Below, one piece after another: positions 9,723 through 19,312 of a DNA stretch of 64,000 bases. Below the pieces are notes generated by a model, which searched no databases, was not told the DNA's origin, and was given only the letters and a program-made list of their open reading frames with translations. This DNA is from Pseudomonas fluorescens (GTDB lineage Bacteria; Pseudomonadota; Gammaproteobacteria; Pseudomonadales; Pseudomonadaceae), in NCBI RefSeq assembly GCF_000730425.1, contig NZ_CP008896.1, positions 5,952,001-6,016,000 of the forward strand, in the 5' to 3' direction. The translations under genes were made by a program, and so were the position numbers. Position 1 is the first letter of the stretch. Each line of letters begins with the position of its first letter.

Positions 9723-11069
9723 CTAGCGTTTGACCTGCTTCAACGTCTCGGCAATCAAGAACGCCAGTTCCAGCGACTGATCGGCATTCATCCGTGGGTC
9801 GCAATGGGTGTGGTACCGGTCCGACAAGCCATCTTCGGTAATCGGCCGCGCGCCCCCGATGCACTCGGTGACATTCTGTCCGGTCATTTCGATATGAATC
9901 CCACCGGCATAAGTGCCTTCGGCTTGGTGGGCCTGGAAGAACGCCTTCACTTCGCTGAGGATCTGCGCAAAGTCCCGGGTCTTGTAGCCGCTGCTGGCCT
10001 TGATGGTGTTGCCATGCATCGGGTCGCAGCTCCAGAGCACCTGCTTGCCTTCGCGCTGTACCGCACGGATCAGGTTGGGCAGGTGATCACCGACCTTGTT
10101 GGCGCCCATGCGTGCGATCAGGTTCAAGCGGCCGGGATCGTTGTCCGGGTTGAGGATATCGATCAGGCGAATCAAATCGTCGGGGTTCATGCTCGGGCCG
10201 ACCTTGACCCCGATCGGGTTGTTCACCCCGCGCAGGAACTCGACGTGCGCGCCGTCGAGCTGGCGCGTGCGGTCGCCGATCCACAGCATATGGGCTGAAC
10301 AGTCGTAGTAGTCGTTGGTCAGGCTGTCGCGGCGCACGAAGGCTTGCTCGTAGTTGAGCAGCAGGGCTTCGTGGGCGGTGAAGAAGCTGGTCTCGCGCAA
10401 TTGCGGCGAGCTGTCCATGCCGCAGGCGCGCATGAAGGCCAGGGTCTCGTCAATCCGATCCGCCAGTTGGCTGTACTTGTCGGCCAGGGCGGAGTTGGCG
10501 ATAAAGTCCAGGTTCCACTTATGCACCTGGTGCAGGTCGGCAAAACCGCCCTGGGCGAAGGCCCGCAGCAGGTTCAGGGTCGCGGTGGACTGGTGGTAGG
10601 ACTGCAACAGGCGGTCGGGGTCCGGGACGCGGCTTTTTTCGTCGAAACCAATGCCGTTGACGATATCGCCGCGGTAGGCGGGAAGGGTGATGCCGTCGAT
10701 GGTTTCGTCGTTGGCCGAGCGCGGCTTGGCAAACTGGCCGGCCATGCGTCCGACTTTGACCACCGGGCAGCTGGCGGCGAATGTCATGACAATGGCCATC
10801 TGTAGCAACACTTTAAACGTGTCGCGGATTTTTGCCGCCGAGAACTCGGCAAAACTCTCGGCGCAGTCGCCACCTTGCAGCAGGAACGCGCGACCCTGGG
10901 TCACCTCGGCAAACTGGCGGCGCAGCTCCCGGGCTTCGCCTGCGAAGACCAGCGGTGGGTAACTGGCCAGGCTCTGCTCGACCTGCAGCAAGTGCGCGGC
11001 GTCGGGGTAGCGGGGTTGTTGCTGGATCGGCAGGGCGCGCCAGCTGTCGGGGCTCCAGGGTTGGCTCAT
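9723..11069 (-). CDS. Class II (plant-type) DAHP synthase
   Basis: 448 residues. DAHP synthase condenses phosphoenolpyruvate and erythrose 4-phosphate in the first step of the shikimate pathway. The class II family is recognised by [14 protein letters not shown] (metal-ligand cysteine, about residue 66), [21 protein letters not shown] and [14 protein letters not shown]. Some pseudomonads use class II enzymes for secondary aromatics such as phenazines, but this copy is in a conserved core region, so a housekeeping role is likelier. No other aro gene is adjacent. Confidence 0.95.
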   Translation of the reverse strand: MSQPWSPDSWRALPIQQQPRYPDAAHLLQVEQSLASYPPLVFAGEARELRRQFAEVTQGRAFLLQGGDCAESFAEFSAAKIRDTFKVLLQMAIVMTFAASCPVVKVGRMAGQFAKPRSANDETIDGITLPAYRGDIVNGIGFDEKSRVPDPDRLLQSYHQSTATLNLLRAFAQGGFADLHQVHKWNLDFIANSALADKYSQLADRIDETLAFMRACGMDSSPQLRETSFFTAHEALLLNYEQAFVRRDSLTNDYYDCSAHMLWIGDRTRQLDGAHVEFLRGVNNPIGVKVGPSMNPDDLIRLIDILNPDNDPGRLNLIARMGANKVGDHLPNLIRAVQREGKQVLWSCDPMHGNTIKASSGYKTRDFAQILSEVKAFFQAHQAEGTYAGGIHIEMTGQNVTECIGGARPITEDGLSDRYHTHCDPRMNADQSLELAFLIAETLKQVKR

Positions 11070-11211
11070 CGTGAACTCGAATGAATGTCGGGAGCGTGCA
11101 TGTTATCAGCAATTAGTGCGTGACCTGCTGGCGCTGCTTGGCCGACAATCGCGCCTTTCCCGCTTGGTACCAGGCGGCTTGAACCCATGCCCGGGCCCAT
11201 TAGGAGATGAA

Positions 11212-11967
11212 ATGACTGAGGAGCGCGTCGAGCGCCTGTTGGCTGAGGTCCATGATGACTTTGGCATGATCCGTGTGCTGGAAGTGGCCGATTACCGCTT
11301 TCTCGAATTTGGCGATGCCATCGAGCAAAGCTGCGTGTTTACCGCCGATCCGAGCTGGCTGGAGTATGACTACACCCGTGCCATGTTGATTGGTGCCTTG
11401 TGTCATGAGCGGCCCGAAAGTGCGCTGTTTCTCGGTCTGGGTGCCGGGACATTGACCCAGGCCTGCCTCAAGTTCCTGCCCCTGGAAGATGTCGAGGCCA
11501 TTGAGCTGCGCCCGGACGTGCCGCGCCTGGCTATCGAGTATTTGGGGCTGGATGATGACCCGCGGCTGTATATCCGTGTGGGCGATGCCTTGGAGTTGCT
11601 GGAGACTGCGGAGCCGGCGGACCTGATTTTCGTCGACCTGTACACCGATGTGGGGCCGGGGGTTGGCCACCTGGCCTGGACCTTCCTGGAAAACTGCCAG
11701 AAGAAACTCAACCCAGGCGGTTGGCTGGTGATCAACCAGTGGGCGACCGATGATGGCAAGCCGCTGGGCGCCGCGTTGTTGCGCGGGCTTTATCATCGGC
11801 ATTACTGGGAACTGCCGGTGAAGGAGGGCAATGTGATCCTGATCGTGCCAGCGGATCTGGATCAAGAGCTGGATTTGGGGGCGGTTTCCATTCGAGCCGA
11901 AGCTCTGGCGCCTCGGCTAGGTTACTCATTGCAGGCGTTGATCAAGGCTGTTCGGCCGGCGACTTAG
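11212..11967 (+). CDS. Spermidine synthase-like SAM-dependent enzyme
   Basis: 251 residues with a Rossmann methyltransferase fold: ALFLGLGAGTLTQACL binds the nucleotide, IELRPDVPRLA holds the acidic residue of motif II, and DLIFVDLYTDVGPG resembles the spermidine synthase active-site region. The N-terminal beta domain is short, so true aminopropyltransferase activity is uncertain. The ATG at 11212 follows TAGGAGATGA; the in-frame upstream extension reaches into the DAHP synthase promoter and looks non-coding. Confidence 0.78.
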   Translation: MTEERVERLLAEVHDDFGMIRVLEVADYRFLEFGDAIEQSCVFTADPSWLEYDYTRAMLIGALCHERPESALFLGLGAGTLTQACLKFLPLEDVEAIELRPDVPRLAIEYLGLDDDPRLYIRVGDALELLETAEPADLIFVDLYTDVGPGVGHLAWTFLENCQKKLNPGGWLVINQWATDDGKPLGAALLRGLYHRHYWELPVKEGNVILIVPADLDQELDLGAVSIRAEALAPRLGYSLQALIKAVRPAT

Positions 11968-11978
11968 TTGCCTGTACT

Positions 11979-12054
11979 GGCCTCATCGCGGGCAAGCCCG
12001 CCCCTACATTTGACCGCATACATCTGTGGGAACGGGCTTGCCCGCGATGAGGCC
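11979..12054. repeat. REPIN (GCGGGCAAGCCCG type)
   Basis: Perfect 22-bp inverted arms beginning GGCCTCATCGCGGGC at 11979 and ending GCGATGAGGCC at 12054, with a 32-bp spacer. It sits between the convergent spermidine synthase-like and crotonase genes. Confidence 0.85.
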
Positions 12055-12070
12055 ATCACTGTCGACGACC

Positions 12071-12862
12071 TTACAAGCCTTTAAATACCCCCGGTCGCTT
12101 CTCCAGCATCGCCCGCACCCCCTCCTTGGCATCCTCGCTATTGAGCAGTTTCTCCACCAACACCGGCAACCCGGCGGCCGCTGCGGTTTCACCTTCATCC
12201 CGCGCCTGGCGTGCCGAGATCAATGTGGCCTGCACACCCAATGGCGCCTGGCTGGCAATCCGGTTGGCCAGGGCCAGGGCACGGGGCAGCAAGTCCTCGC
12301 TGGCCATGACCTCCTGTACCAGCCCCAGTCGCAAGGCTTCATGGGCGTCGAACTCGTCGCCGGTCAGCAGCCAGCGCATGGCGTTGCCCCAACCAGCGAT
12401 CTGGTGCAGGCGCAGGGTGGCGCCGCCAAAAGGAAAGATCCCACGTTGTACTTCCATCTGCGCAAAGCGCGTATTGCTGGCACACAGGTTGATGTCTGCG
12501 GCGAGCATCAATTCGATACCGATGGTCAGGCAATAGCCCTGGGCTGCCACGATCACCGGTTTGCTGACCCTGGGTCCCGCGAACACGCCCCATGGATCGC
12601 AGCCTCCCAGCGGTGGTTGCCAGCCCTGTGCCATGGTGTGGGCGACGTTGATCAGGTCCAGCCCGGCGGTGAAGTGGTCGCCGTGGCCGAAAACCACGGC
12701 CACGCGCGCCTCTTCATTGCGATCGAATTCGCCGTAGGCCAGGCTCAGTTCGTTGAGCAGGTCGAGGTCGAAGGCATTGCGCTTGGCGACCCGATCGAGC
12801 CCCAACAGCAGGACATGCCCTTGTAGTTCACGGCTGACACGGCTGCTGCTGGTTTGTTTCAT
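12071..12862 (-). CDS. Crotonase / enoyl-CoA hydratase family protein
   Basis: 263 residues of the crotonase superfamily. The oxyanion-hole segments are GHGDHFTAGLDL (about residues 58-69) and QGYCLTIGIELMLAADI (about 105-121), with FAQMEVQRGIFPFGG following. Members hydrate, isomerise or hydrolyse acyl-CoA thioesters; the substrate cannot be told from sequence alone. The ATG at 12862 follows GAGGAT; an in-frame start 117 bp further upstream lies in a non-coding-looking stretch. Confidence 0.88.
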   Translation of the reverse strand: MKQTSSSRVSRELQGHVLLLGLDRVAKRNAFDLDLLNELSLAYGEFDRNEEARVAVVFGHGDHFTAGLDLINVAHTMAQGWQPPLGGCDPWGVFAGPRVSKPVIVAAQGYCLTIGIELMLAADINLCASNTRFAQMEVQRGIFPFGGATLRLHQIAGWGNAMRWLLTGDEFDAHEALRLGLVQEVMASEDLLPRALALANRIASQAPLGVQATLISARQARDEGETAAAAGLPVLVEKLLNSEDAKEGVRAMLEKRPGVFKGL

Positions 12863-13058
12863 GGGTGGATCCTCGGGCGCGAAAGGCAGTTTCGGACCGA
12901 AGGGCCCGCTGCAAAAGGTGAAGCGTTTAAGCGCAATGATCAACAGGGCCGGGCCTTTGAAAAATAGACGCTCCTGCAAGGATGCGCAAAGCCTGTGGCG
13001 TAGAGCAGTTGAATGGTCTTTTCCGATAAAAAAAGCTCCCTTTTTCAGGGATTTCCGG
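12863..13058. other. Intergenic region between divergent crotonase and helicase genes
   Basis: About 200 bp with no convincing gene. It contains the upstream sequences of the crotonase gene on the minus strand and, near 13027-13053, an A-run followed by TCCCT and AGGGA that could form a small hairpin just before the helicase promoter. Confidence 0.5.
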
Positions 13059-13287
13059 TATAGTGCGCGCCGGCCTTTAACCGGGCCGCGTTTAGGTAGC
13101 GCAATTCCCCGAAGTCAGCTTCGGCTGCACGTCCGCACTGCGGACTCTCCCTTGACGAATCTTTTTCATTCATTCGTTTTCGCAAATCCCCGCCGACAAA
13201 GCAGCCAGGGCGACTCTTGAGTCTCAACACGGCATGCGCAGCTTTGGAGCATGGGTCTTTGCGGATGCACTTAGAGGCAGACCCATG
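13059..13287 (+). promoter_or_regulatory. Promoter and long structured leader of the DEAD-box helicase gene
   Basis: A -10-like TATAGT at 13059-13064 would start transcription near 13071, giving an untranslated leader of about 215 bases. Hairpins are visible: CCGAA/TTCGG near 13108-13123, GTCCGC/GCGGAC near 13130-13144, and CATGGGTCT (13250-13258) with AGACCCATG (13279-13287). The last stem pairs the helicase start codon and leaves the Shine-Dalgarno AGAGG in the loop. Long structured leaders are known on cold-shock mRNAs; the control function here is inference. Confidence 0.5.
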
Positions 13288-14958
13288 ACCCAGGAAACCG
13301 GCGGCTTCGCCGCTTTTAATCTTAACCCGAACATTCTTGCTGCCGTCATCGCGACCGGCTACGAAGAACCTTCGGCTATTCAGCAGCAATCGATCCCGAT
13401 CATCATGGCCGGCCAGGACATGATTGGCCAGGCGCAAACCGGTACCGGTAAAACCGCCGCGTTCGCCCTGCCTATCCTGCACTGCATCGATCCTGCCAAG
13501 CGCGAGCCGCAAGCCCTGATCCTGGCGCCAACCCGTGAGTTGGCGCTGCAAGTAGCAACCGCTTTCGAAACCTACGCCAAGCAAATGCCGGGCGTTACCG
13601 TTGTGGCCGTTTACGGCGGCGCGCCTATGGGCCCGCAACTGAAAGCAATCCGTAATGGTGCGCAGATTGTTGTCGCCACTCCGGGTCGTCTGTGCGATCA
13701 CCTGCGTCGCGACGAAAAAGTGCTGTCGACCGTGAACCATCTGGTTCTCGACGAAGCTGACGAAATGTTGAAGCTGGGCTTCATGGATGACCTGGAAGTC
13801 ATCTTCAAGGCGCTGCCACCGACCCGTCAGACCGTGCTGTTCTCGGCCACCCTGCCGCAGTCGATCCGTGCCATTGCCGAGCGCCATCTGCGCGATCCGC
13901 AACACGTGAAGATCCAGACCAAGACCCAGACTGTTACCGCGATCGAACAGGCTCACCTGTTGGTTCACGCTGACCAGAAGACCTCGGCTGTATTGAGCCT
14001 GCTGGAAGTCGAAGACTTCGACGCACTGATCATGTTCGTGCGCACCAAGCAAGCGACCCTGGACCTGGCCAGCGCCCTGGAAGCCAAAGGCTATAAAGCC
14101 GCTGCGTTGAACGGTGATATTGCCCAGAACCAACGTGAGCGCGTTATCGACTCCCTCAAGGATGGCCGCCTGGACATCGTTGTGGCGACTGACGTAGCTG
14201 CCCGTGGCCTCGACGTTCCACGTATCACCCACGTGTTTAACGTTGATATGCCGTACGACCCTGAGTCCTACGTTCACCGTATCGGCCGTACCGGCCGTGC
14301 CGGTCGCGAAGGTCGTGCACTGCTGCTGGTGACTCCGCGTGAGCGCCGCATGCTGCAAGTGATCGAGCGTGTAACCGGTCAGAAAGTTGCCGAAGTCCGC
14401 CTGCCGGATGCCCAGGCCGTTCTCGATGCGCGCATCAAGAAACTGACCAACAGCCTGTCGCCGCTGGTGGCTGACGCTGAATCGACCCACGGCGACCTGC
14501 TGGACCGCCTGACCGCCGATATCGGTTGCACCCCGCGTGCCCTGGCTGCAGCCCTGCTGCGCAAGGCTACCAACGGTCAGGCCCTGACCCTGGCTGCGAT
14601 CGAAAAAGAACGTCCACTGGTGCCGAACAACGCTCCGCGCGGTGATCGTCCAGAGCGTACCGGTGATCGTCCGGACCGTGGTGATCGTGAGCGTCGTGCT
14701 CCGGTTCCATTGGCTGAAGGCCGTGCTCGCTGCCGTACCGCGCTGGGCGCACGTGATGGCATCGCTGCCAAGAACCTGCTGGGCGCTATCCTCAACGAGG
14801 GTGGCCTGGCTCGTGAAGCGATTGGTCGCATCCAGGTGCGTGACAGCTTCTCCCTGGTGGAGCTGCCGGAAGATGGCCTGGAGAAATTGCTGGCCAAGCT
14901 GAAGGACACCCGCGTTGCTGGCAAGCAGCTCAAGCTGCGTCGTTATCGCGAAGATTGA
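13285..14958 (+). CDS. deaD: DEAD-box ATP-dependent RNA helicase, DeaD/CsdA type
   Basis: 557 residues. The Q motif region starts FAAFNLNPNILAAVIATGYEEP; motif I AQTGTGKTA (about 50-58), DEAD box LDEADEML, SAT in FSATLP and motif VI HRIGRTGRAGREG follow. An Arg/Asp-rich linker (GDRPERTGDRPDRGDRERR) precedes a DbpA-type RNA-binding domain (about 480-557). DeaD/CsdA unwinds RNA in ribosome assembly and RNA decay at low temperature. The ATG at 13285 was preferred to an in-frame ATG at 13234 because it has AGAGG at good spacing and begins right before the conserved core. Confidence 0.93.
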   Translation: MTQETGGFAAFNLNPNILAAVIATGYEEPSAIQQQSIPIIMAGQDMIGQAQTGTGKTAAFALPILHCIDPAKREPQALILAPTRELALQVATAFETYAKQMPGVTVVAVYGGAPMGPQLKAIRNGAQIVVATPGRLCDHLRRDEKVLSTVNHLVLDEADEMLKLGFMDDLEVIFKALPPTRQTVLFSATLPQSIRAIAERHLRDPQHVKIQTKTQTVTAIEQAHLLVHADQKTSAVLSLLEVEDFDALIMFVRTKQATLDLASALEAKGYKAAALNGDIAQNQRERVIDSLKDGRLDIVVATDVAARGLDVPRITHVFNVDMPYDPESYVHRIGRTGRAGREGRALLLVTPRERRMLQVIERVTGQKVAEVRLPDAQAVLDARIKKLTNSLSPLVADAESTHGDLLDRLTADIGCTPRALAAALLRKATNGQALTLAAIEKERPLVPNNAPRGDRPERTGDRPDRGDRERRAPVPLAEGRARCRTALGARDGIAAKNLLGAILNEGGLAREAIGRIQVRDSFSLVELPEDGLEKLLAKLKDTRVAGKQLKLRRYRED

Positions 14959-14986
14959 TCGGCCCTCGGGTTGATTGATCGAACAT

Positions 14987-15017
14987 AAAAAATCCCCGAC
15001 TGGTTCGGGGATTTTTT
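14987..15017 (+). terminator. Intrinsic terminator of the helicase gene
   Basis: TCCCCGA and TCGGGGA arms around a short loop, flanked by an A-run and a T-run. It could work in both directions. Confidence 0.9.
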
Positions 15018-15111
15018 ATGCCTGGGGTTTCACCTTGCCTGGGTTCTTGTGGAGGGCTGGCGTGCGATGGCATTTGCATCACAGGCAAGCGTGCGGCCTA
15101 TAAAAACGCTG

Positions 15112-15879
15112 CTAATCAAATCGATAGATATCCATTCCCAAGGCGCCGAGGGTGAATCCCTGATGGGCCACAGTGAACTGGCCGCCTGCGCCGTAGGCGA
15201 AGTACAGCGGTAACAAGTGCTCATCGCTGGGGTGGCTGCGCACGGCATGAGGTGCTTGCTTGCGGTAGTCGTGCAGCCCGGCCTCATCCTGTGTCGCTAG
15301 TTTGTCGACCACCCAATCGCGAAAGTCACGCGCCCAGGGCTCAATGCTTTCCGGCCCGGCGTGCCAGTCCAGCTCACTCAGGTTGTGGGTGATGCTGCCG
15401 GAACCGATCAGTAAAATACCTTCTTTGCGTAAGCTTGCGAGTGCCTGACCGATTCGGGTTTGCAGCGCCGGTCCCATATGGCTGGGCAGGGATACCTGTA
15501 CCACGGGTATATCGGCTGCCGGGTACATCAGTGACAGCGGCACCCAGGTGCCATGGTCGAATGGGCGCTGGTGGTCGAGGCGGGCAGGCAAGCCATCGGC
15601 TGCGAGCAGCTCGACAAGCCGCTGCGCCAGGGCCGGATCGCCGGGCGCTGGATACTGCACCGCAAACAGTTCGCGGGGGAAGCCGCCGAAGTCGTGCCAG
15701 GTCTCTGGGGCGGGGCTGGCGCTGACCAGCAGTTCACGGCTTTCCCAATGTGCGGACATCACCACGATTGCCTTGGGCCGTGGCAGGGCGGCGGCCAGGC
15801 GCTTGAGCGCCGGGCCGCTGGCGCCAGGTTGCAGGGCGAGCATGGGCGAACCGTGGGAAATAAACAGGCTGGGAAGCAT
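15112..15879 (-). CDS. DODA-type extradiol ring-opening dioxygenase (YgiD-like)
   Basis: 255 residues of the LigB superfamily. Zinc or iron ligands are present as expected: FISHGSPMLAL at the N-terminus, MSAHWESRE near residue 42, GSGSITHNL near residue 162 and RSHPSDEHLLPL near residue 214. Plant and bacterial relatives open the ring of L-DOPA or similar catechols; the natural substrate of the bacterial YgiD-like branch is unsettled. The gene stands alone, convergent with the helicase terminator and divergent from tpm. Confidence 0.9.
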   Translation of the reverse strand: MLPSLFISHGSPMLALQPGASGPALKRLAAALPRPKAIVVMSAHWESRELLVSASPAPETWHDFGGFPRELFAVQYPAPGDPALAQRLVELLAADGLPARLDHQRPFDHGTWVPLSLMYPAADIPVVQVSLPSHMGPALQTRIGQALASLRKEGILLIGSGSITHNLSELDWHAGPESIEPWARDFRDWVVDKLATQDEAGLHDYRKQAPHAVRSHPSDEHLLPLYFAYGAGGQFTVAHQGFTLGALGMDIYRFD

Positions 15880-15981
15880 GAGCGGGCCCTCAAGGTTAAG
15901 ATAAGGCCATCTTCAATCAGATCATTGATCTAAATCTAATATAAGTTTTAGCGCTATTTGATCGAGTTTTCGGGATTATTC

Positions 15982-16638
15982 ATGGACTCCACCTTTTGGC
16001 ATGACCGCTGGGCACGCAATCAAATCGGCTTTCACCTGCCTGAGGTCAATCCCTATTTGCAGCGATACTGGCCGGGCCTCGGGCTGGCCAGTGGGGCCGG
16101 CGTGTTGGTGCCGCTGTGTGGCAAAAGCCTGGACTTGATGTGGCTGGCGGAGCAGGGGTATAGGGTCCTGGGTGTAGAACTGTCGGAAAAGGCGGTTGAA
16201 GCGTTTTTCCGGGAGCAGTGCCTGGCTGCGCATGTCAGCCGGCGAGGAGGCTTCAAGGTTTATCAGGCGGGTGCTGTCGAGCTGTGGTGCGGTGATTTTT
16301 TCGAATTGAGTCGCGAGGATGTGGGCGGTTGCACGGCCCTCTATGATCGGGCGGCGCTGATTGCCTTGCCGTCACCGGTGCGTGAGCGCTATATCGCACA
16401 TTTACAGACGATTGCACCTCAGGTGCAGGACGGCCTGTTGATCAGCCTGGATTACGAGCAGGCCCTGAAGGACGGGCCGCCGTTTGCAGTGAGCGATGAC
16501 GAAGTCCGTGGGCTGCTGGGAGCGCACTGGCGCCTGAGTATCCTGGAACAACGGGATATCCTGGCCGAGAGCCCCAAGTTCGCCCAGGGTGGTGTCACGT
16601 CGCTGGAGGAGCGGGTTTACCAGCTGGCGGGGTTGTAA
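15982..16638 (+). CDS. tpm: Thiopurine S-methyltransferase
   Basis: A 218-residue SAM-dependent methyltransferase, exactly the length of bacterial TPMT. N-terminal [22 protein letters not shown] and the SAM-binding [18 protein letters not shown] with [13 protein letters not shown] are diagnostic. In Pseudomonas TPMT methylates selenium and tellurium compounds and gives tellurite resistance. The ATG at 15982 starts the conserved MDSTFW; the eight-codon extension upstream is not needed. An intrinsic terminator follows 13 bp after the stop. Confidence 0.94.
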   Translation: MDSTFWHDRWARNQIGFHLPEVNPYLQRYWPGLGLASGAGVLVPLCGKSLDLMWLAEQGYRVLGVELSEKAVEAFFREQCLAAHVSRRGGFKVYQAGAVELWCGDFFELSREDVGGCTALYDRAALIALPSPVRERYIAHLQTIAPQVQDGLLISLDYEQALKDGPPFAVSDDEVRGLLGAHWRLSILEQRDILAESPKFAQGGVTSLEERVYQLAGL

Positions 16639-16651
16639 AATACGTGCCCAC

Positions 16652-16683
16652 AAAAAAGGGGCGATTCAATCGCCCCTTTTTTT
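16652..16683 (+). terminator. Intrinsic terminator between tpm and htpX
   Basis: GGGGCGAT and ATCGCCCC arms with an A-run before and a seven-T run after, so it can serve both convergent genes. Confidence 0.92.
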
Positions 16684-16695
16684 ACCTGCTGGCTG

Positions 16696-17583
16696 TCAGC
16701 CGCGACGACGTAGTGCGTCGATCCGCTCTTCCAGTGGCGGGTGGCTCATGAACATCCGCGCCAGGCCTTGCTTGACGCCACCGTTGATGCCGAAGGCATT
16801 CAGGGTATCCGGCATATGCACCGGCAGGCCCTGTTCGGAGCGCAGGCGTTGCAGTGCGCCGATCATGGCAGCAGTACCGGCCAGTTGAGCCCCGGCTTCG
16901 TCGGCGCGGAATTCGCGTTTGCGCGAGAACCACATCACGATGGAGCTGGCAAGGAAGCCCAGTACCAGTTCGGCAAAGATGGTCGCCACGTAGTAGGCGA
17001 TACCCTGGCCGCCTTCGTTCTTAAAGATCACCTTGTCGACAAAGTTGCCGATGATCCGCGCGAAGAACATCACGAAGGTGTTCACCACGCCCTGGACCAG
17101 TGCCAGGGTCACCATGTCACCGTTGGCGACGTGGCCGATCTCATGGGCCAGCACGGCCTTCACTTCGTCTGGCGAGAAACGCTCCAGCAGACCCTGGCTG
17201 ACGGCAACAAGAGCATCGTTCTTGTTCCAGCCGGTGGCAAAGGCGTTGGCCTCGTAGGCCGGGAAGATCCCGACTTCCGGCATCTTGATCCCGGCTTCGC
17301 GGGACAGTTGCTCGACGGTCTGCAGCAGCCATTGCTCATGCCGGGTGCGCGGCTGGGTGATGATCTGGGTGCTGGTGCTCATTTTCGCCATCCACTTGGA
17401 GATGAACAGCGAGAAGATCGAGCCGGCAAAACCAAAGACGGCACAGAAAACCAGCAGCTGATTGAGGTTCAGATCAACCCCGTTGGCCGCCATGAACCCG
17501 TTGAAGCCGAAAAGGCTCAGGGTGATGCTGGCAATCAGCACGACCGCCAGGTTAGTGGCCAAGAACAGCAGGATGCGCATCAT
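16696..17583 (-). CDS. htpX: Membrane zinc metalloprotease HtpX
   Basis: 295 residues of the M48B family. Two N-terminal membrane segments (about 4-24 and 35-57), the zinc site [15 protein letters not shown] near residue 140, then two more hydrophobic stretches and the third zinc ligand in [13 protein letters not shown]. HtpX degrades misfolded inner-membrane proteins together with FtsH and is usually induced by heat or envelope stress. Methionine 2 (17580) is an equally possible start. A promoter-like sequence is at 17629-17657. Confidence 0.95.
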   Translation of the reverse strand: MMRILLFLATNLAVVLIASITLSLFGFNGFMAANGVDLNLNQLLVFCAVFGFAGSIFSLFISKWMAKMSTSTQIITQPRTRHEQWLLQTVEQLSREAGIKMPEVGIFPAYEANAFATGWNKNDALVAVSQGLLERFSPDEVKAVLAHEIGHVANGDMVTLALVQGVVNTFVMFFARIIGNFVDKVIFKNEGGQGIAYYVATIFAELVLGFLASSIVMWFSRKREFRADEAGAQLAGTAAMIGALQRLRSEQGLPVHMPDTLNAFGINGGVKQGLARMFMSHPPLEERIDALRRRG

Positions 17584-17897
17584 GGTTGTAGAATTCTCCT
17601 CATGCTTAATATGTCGCGTACTGCGGGGTATATAAGGTGCGGCAGTGGGCTATTCAACCGGGCGACTATTTCAAACTGTGTCCTACAGCTTGAATGTAGA
17701 GCCTTGAAAGGATTTTCTGACTCTGAATGTTGAAGGAGATTTCCGTTCAGCAGCCTTGGGACCCCGTGATTGTTGGGGAGTACAAAGCCGAAGGGCAGCA
17801 GGGAAGGGCAGAAGGTATTTCTGCCCGACACGGGCACAAGATGTGTTGCTAGATACTCACTGTACGACCTCTTGCGGGCCGTACAGCGAAAGCGAGG
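17584..17897. other. Intergenic region upstream of htpX
   Basis: 314 bp without a convincing gene; a short open frame on the minus strand has no family resemblance. It carries the htpX promoter and, near the alaA stop, two small stems: TGCCCG/CGGGCA at 17822-17836 and CTGTACG/CGTACAG at 17860-17886, which may end alaA transcription. Neither has a T-run. Confidence 0.5.
17629..17657 (-). promoter_or_regulatory. Probable htpX promoter
   Basis: On the minus strand TTGAAT (17657-17652) and TATATA (17634-17629) are 17 bp apart. The same bases also read GTTGAAT, 14 bp, CCTTATAT, a partial match to the heat-shock sigma-32 consensus, which would suit a heat-inducible protease. The sigma-32 assignment is inference. 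Confidence 0.5.
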
Positions 17898-19109
17898 TTA
17901 CTGGCGATAGGACTTCAGGAAGTTGCCAATGCGCCCGATGGCCATGTCCAAGTCATCCACACGGGGTAAGGTCACCACGCGAAAGTGATCAGGCCACGGC
18001 CAGTTGAACGCCGTGCCCTGGACCACCAGCAGTTTTTCCGACAGTAGCAGATCGAGGACGAATTTCTCGTCGTTATGGATCGGGCAGACTTTCGGGTCGA
18101 TCCGCGGGAACGCGTACAAGGCGCCCATGGGTTTGACGCAACTGACGCCGGGAATGTCGTTGAGCAGTTCCCAGGTGCGGTTGCGTTGTTCCAGCAGGCG
18201 ACCGGCGGGCAGCAACAGGTCGTTGATACTCTGATAGCCGCCCAGGGCAGTCTGAATCGCGTGCTGGCTGGGTACGTTGGCGCACAGGCGCATATTGGCC
18301 AGCATGTCGATGCCTTCGATGTAGCTCTGGGCATTGTGCTTGGGCCCGGAAATGGCGACCCAGCCGGAACGAAAGCCCGCCACCCGGTAGGACTTGGACA
18401 GGCCGTTGAAGGTCAGGCACAGCAGGTCCGGGGCCAGGGATGCGGTGCAGATATGCACGGCTTCGTCATAGAGGATCTTGTCGTAGATCTCGTCGGAGAA
18501 CACCACCAGGTTGTGCTGGCGTGCCAGTTCCAGCATGCCCAGCAGCACTTCCTTGGAGTACACCGCGCCCGTGGGGTTGTTCGGGTTGATGATCACCAGC
18601 GCCTTGGTGTTGGGCGTGATCTTGGCCTTGATATCAGCCAGGTCCGGCCACCAGTTGGCTTGTTCATCGCACAGGTAATGCACTGGATGTCCGCCGGCCA
18701 GGGTTACCGCAGCGGTCCACAGTGGATAGTCGGGCGCTGGCACCAGGACTTCGTCGCCGTTGTTGAGCAAGGCCTGCATGGCCATCACGATCAGCTCGGA
18801 GACACCGTTGCCCAGGTAGATATCTTCGATACCGACCCCTTCCACCTGTTTTTGCTGGTAATACTGCATCACCGCCTTGCGCGCACTGAACAACCCCTTG
18901 GAGTCGCTGTAGCCTTGGGCGGTGGGCAGGTTACGGATCACGTCCTGGAGGATTTCATCCGGCGCTTCGAAACCAAAGGGCGCCGGGTTGCCAATGTTCA
19001 GCTTGAGGATGCGATGGCCTTCCTCTTCCAGGCGTTTGGCGTGCTTGAGCACTGGGCCGCGAATGTCGTAGCAGACGTTGGCGAGCTTGTTCGATTTGCT
19101 GACCTGCAT
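17898..19109 (-). CDS. alaA: Alanine-synthesising aminotransferase, AlaA type
   Basis: 403 residues, fold-type I PLP aminotransferase. The start MQVSKSNKLANVCYDIRGPVL matches the AlaA group; IINPNNPTGAVY, FSDEIYDKILY and the PLP-lysine segment FNGLSKSYRVAGFRSGW are intact. AlaA makes alanine from pyruvate and glutamate. The frame opens 53 codons further upstream, but the ATG at 19109 begins the conserved domain and gives the family length. Divergent from msrB. Confidence 0.92.
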   Translation of the reverse strand: MQVSKSNKLANVCYDIRGPVLKHAKRLEEEGHRILKLNIGNPAPFGFEAPDEILQDVIRNLPTAQGYSDSKGLFSARKAVMQYYQQKQVEGVGIEDIYLGNGVSELIVMAMQALLNNGDEVLVPAPDYPLWTAAVTLAGGHPVHYLCDEQANWWPDLADIKAKITPNTKALVIINPNNPTGAVYSKEVLLGMLELARQHNLVVFSDEIYDKILYDEAVHICTASLAPDLLCLTFNGLSKSYRVAGFRSGWVAISGPKHNAQSYIEGIDMLANMRLCANVPSQHAIQTALGGYQSINDLLLPAGRLLEQRNRTWELLNDIPGVSCVKPMGALYAFPRIDPKVCPIHNDEKFVLDLLLSEKLLVVQGTAFNWPWPDHFRVVTLPRVDDLDMAIGRIGNFLKSYRQ

Positions 19110-19312
19110 GGCGATGTGATCCCGAAAATGAACGATCCAGACGATGTGAAGACTACCGTGCTGGGAATCCTGCGTGTGGCCTGACCCATAAATACGTTTG
19201 AATGCCGATAACGCGGGTGCCAGACTGGCGCTTTGAAGAGGCGCAATCATACGTGCCGCCTGATCCATGGAAAAGACACAGATCAGGCTTTTTCAGTTGT
19301 CGAGGTGGATTG

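Noticed and set aside
13045..14490. 481-codon open frame opposite the DEAD-box helicase
   Set aside because: Antisense shadow of a gene with all helicase motifs on the other strand; composition rich in His/Gln/Gly as typical of mirror frames.
17580..17837. 85-codon frame upstream of htpX on the minus strand
   Set aside because: No recognisable motif, overlaps the htpX promoter and lacks a ribosome-binding site.
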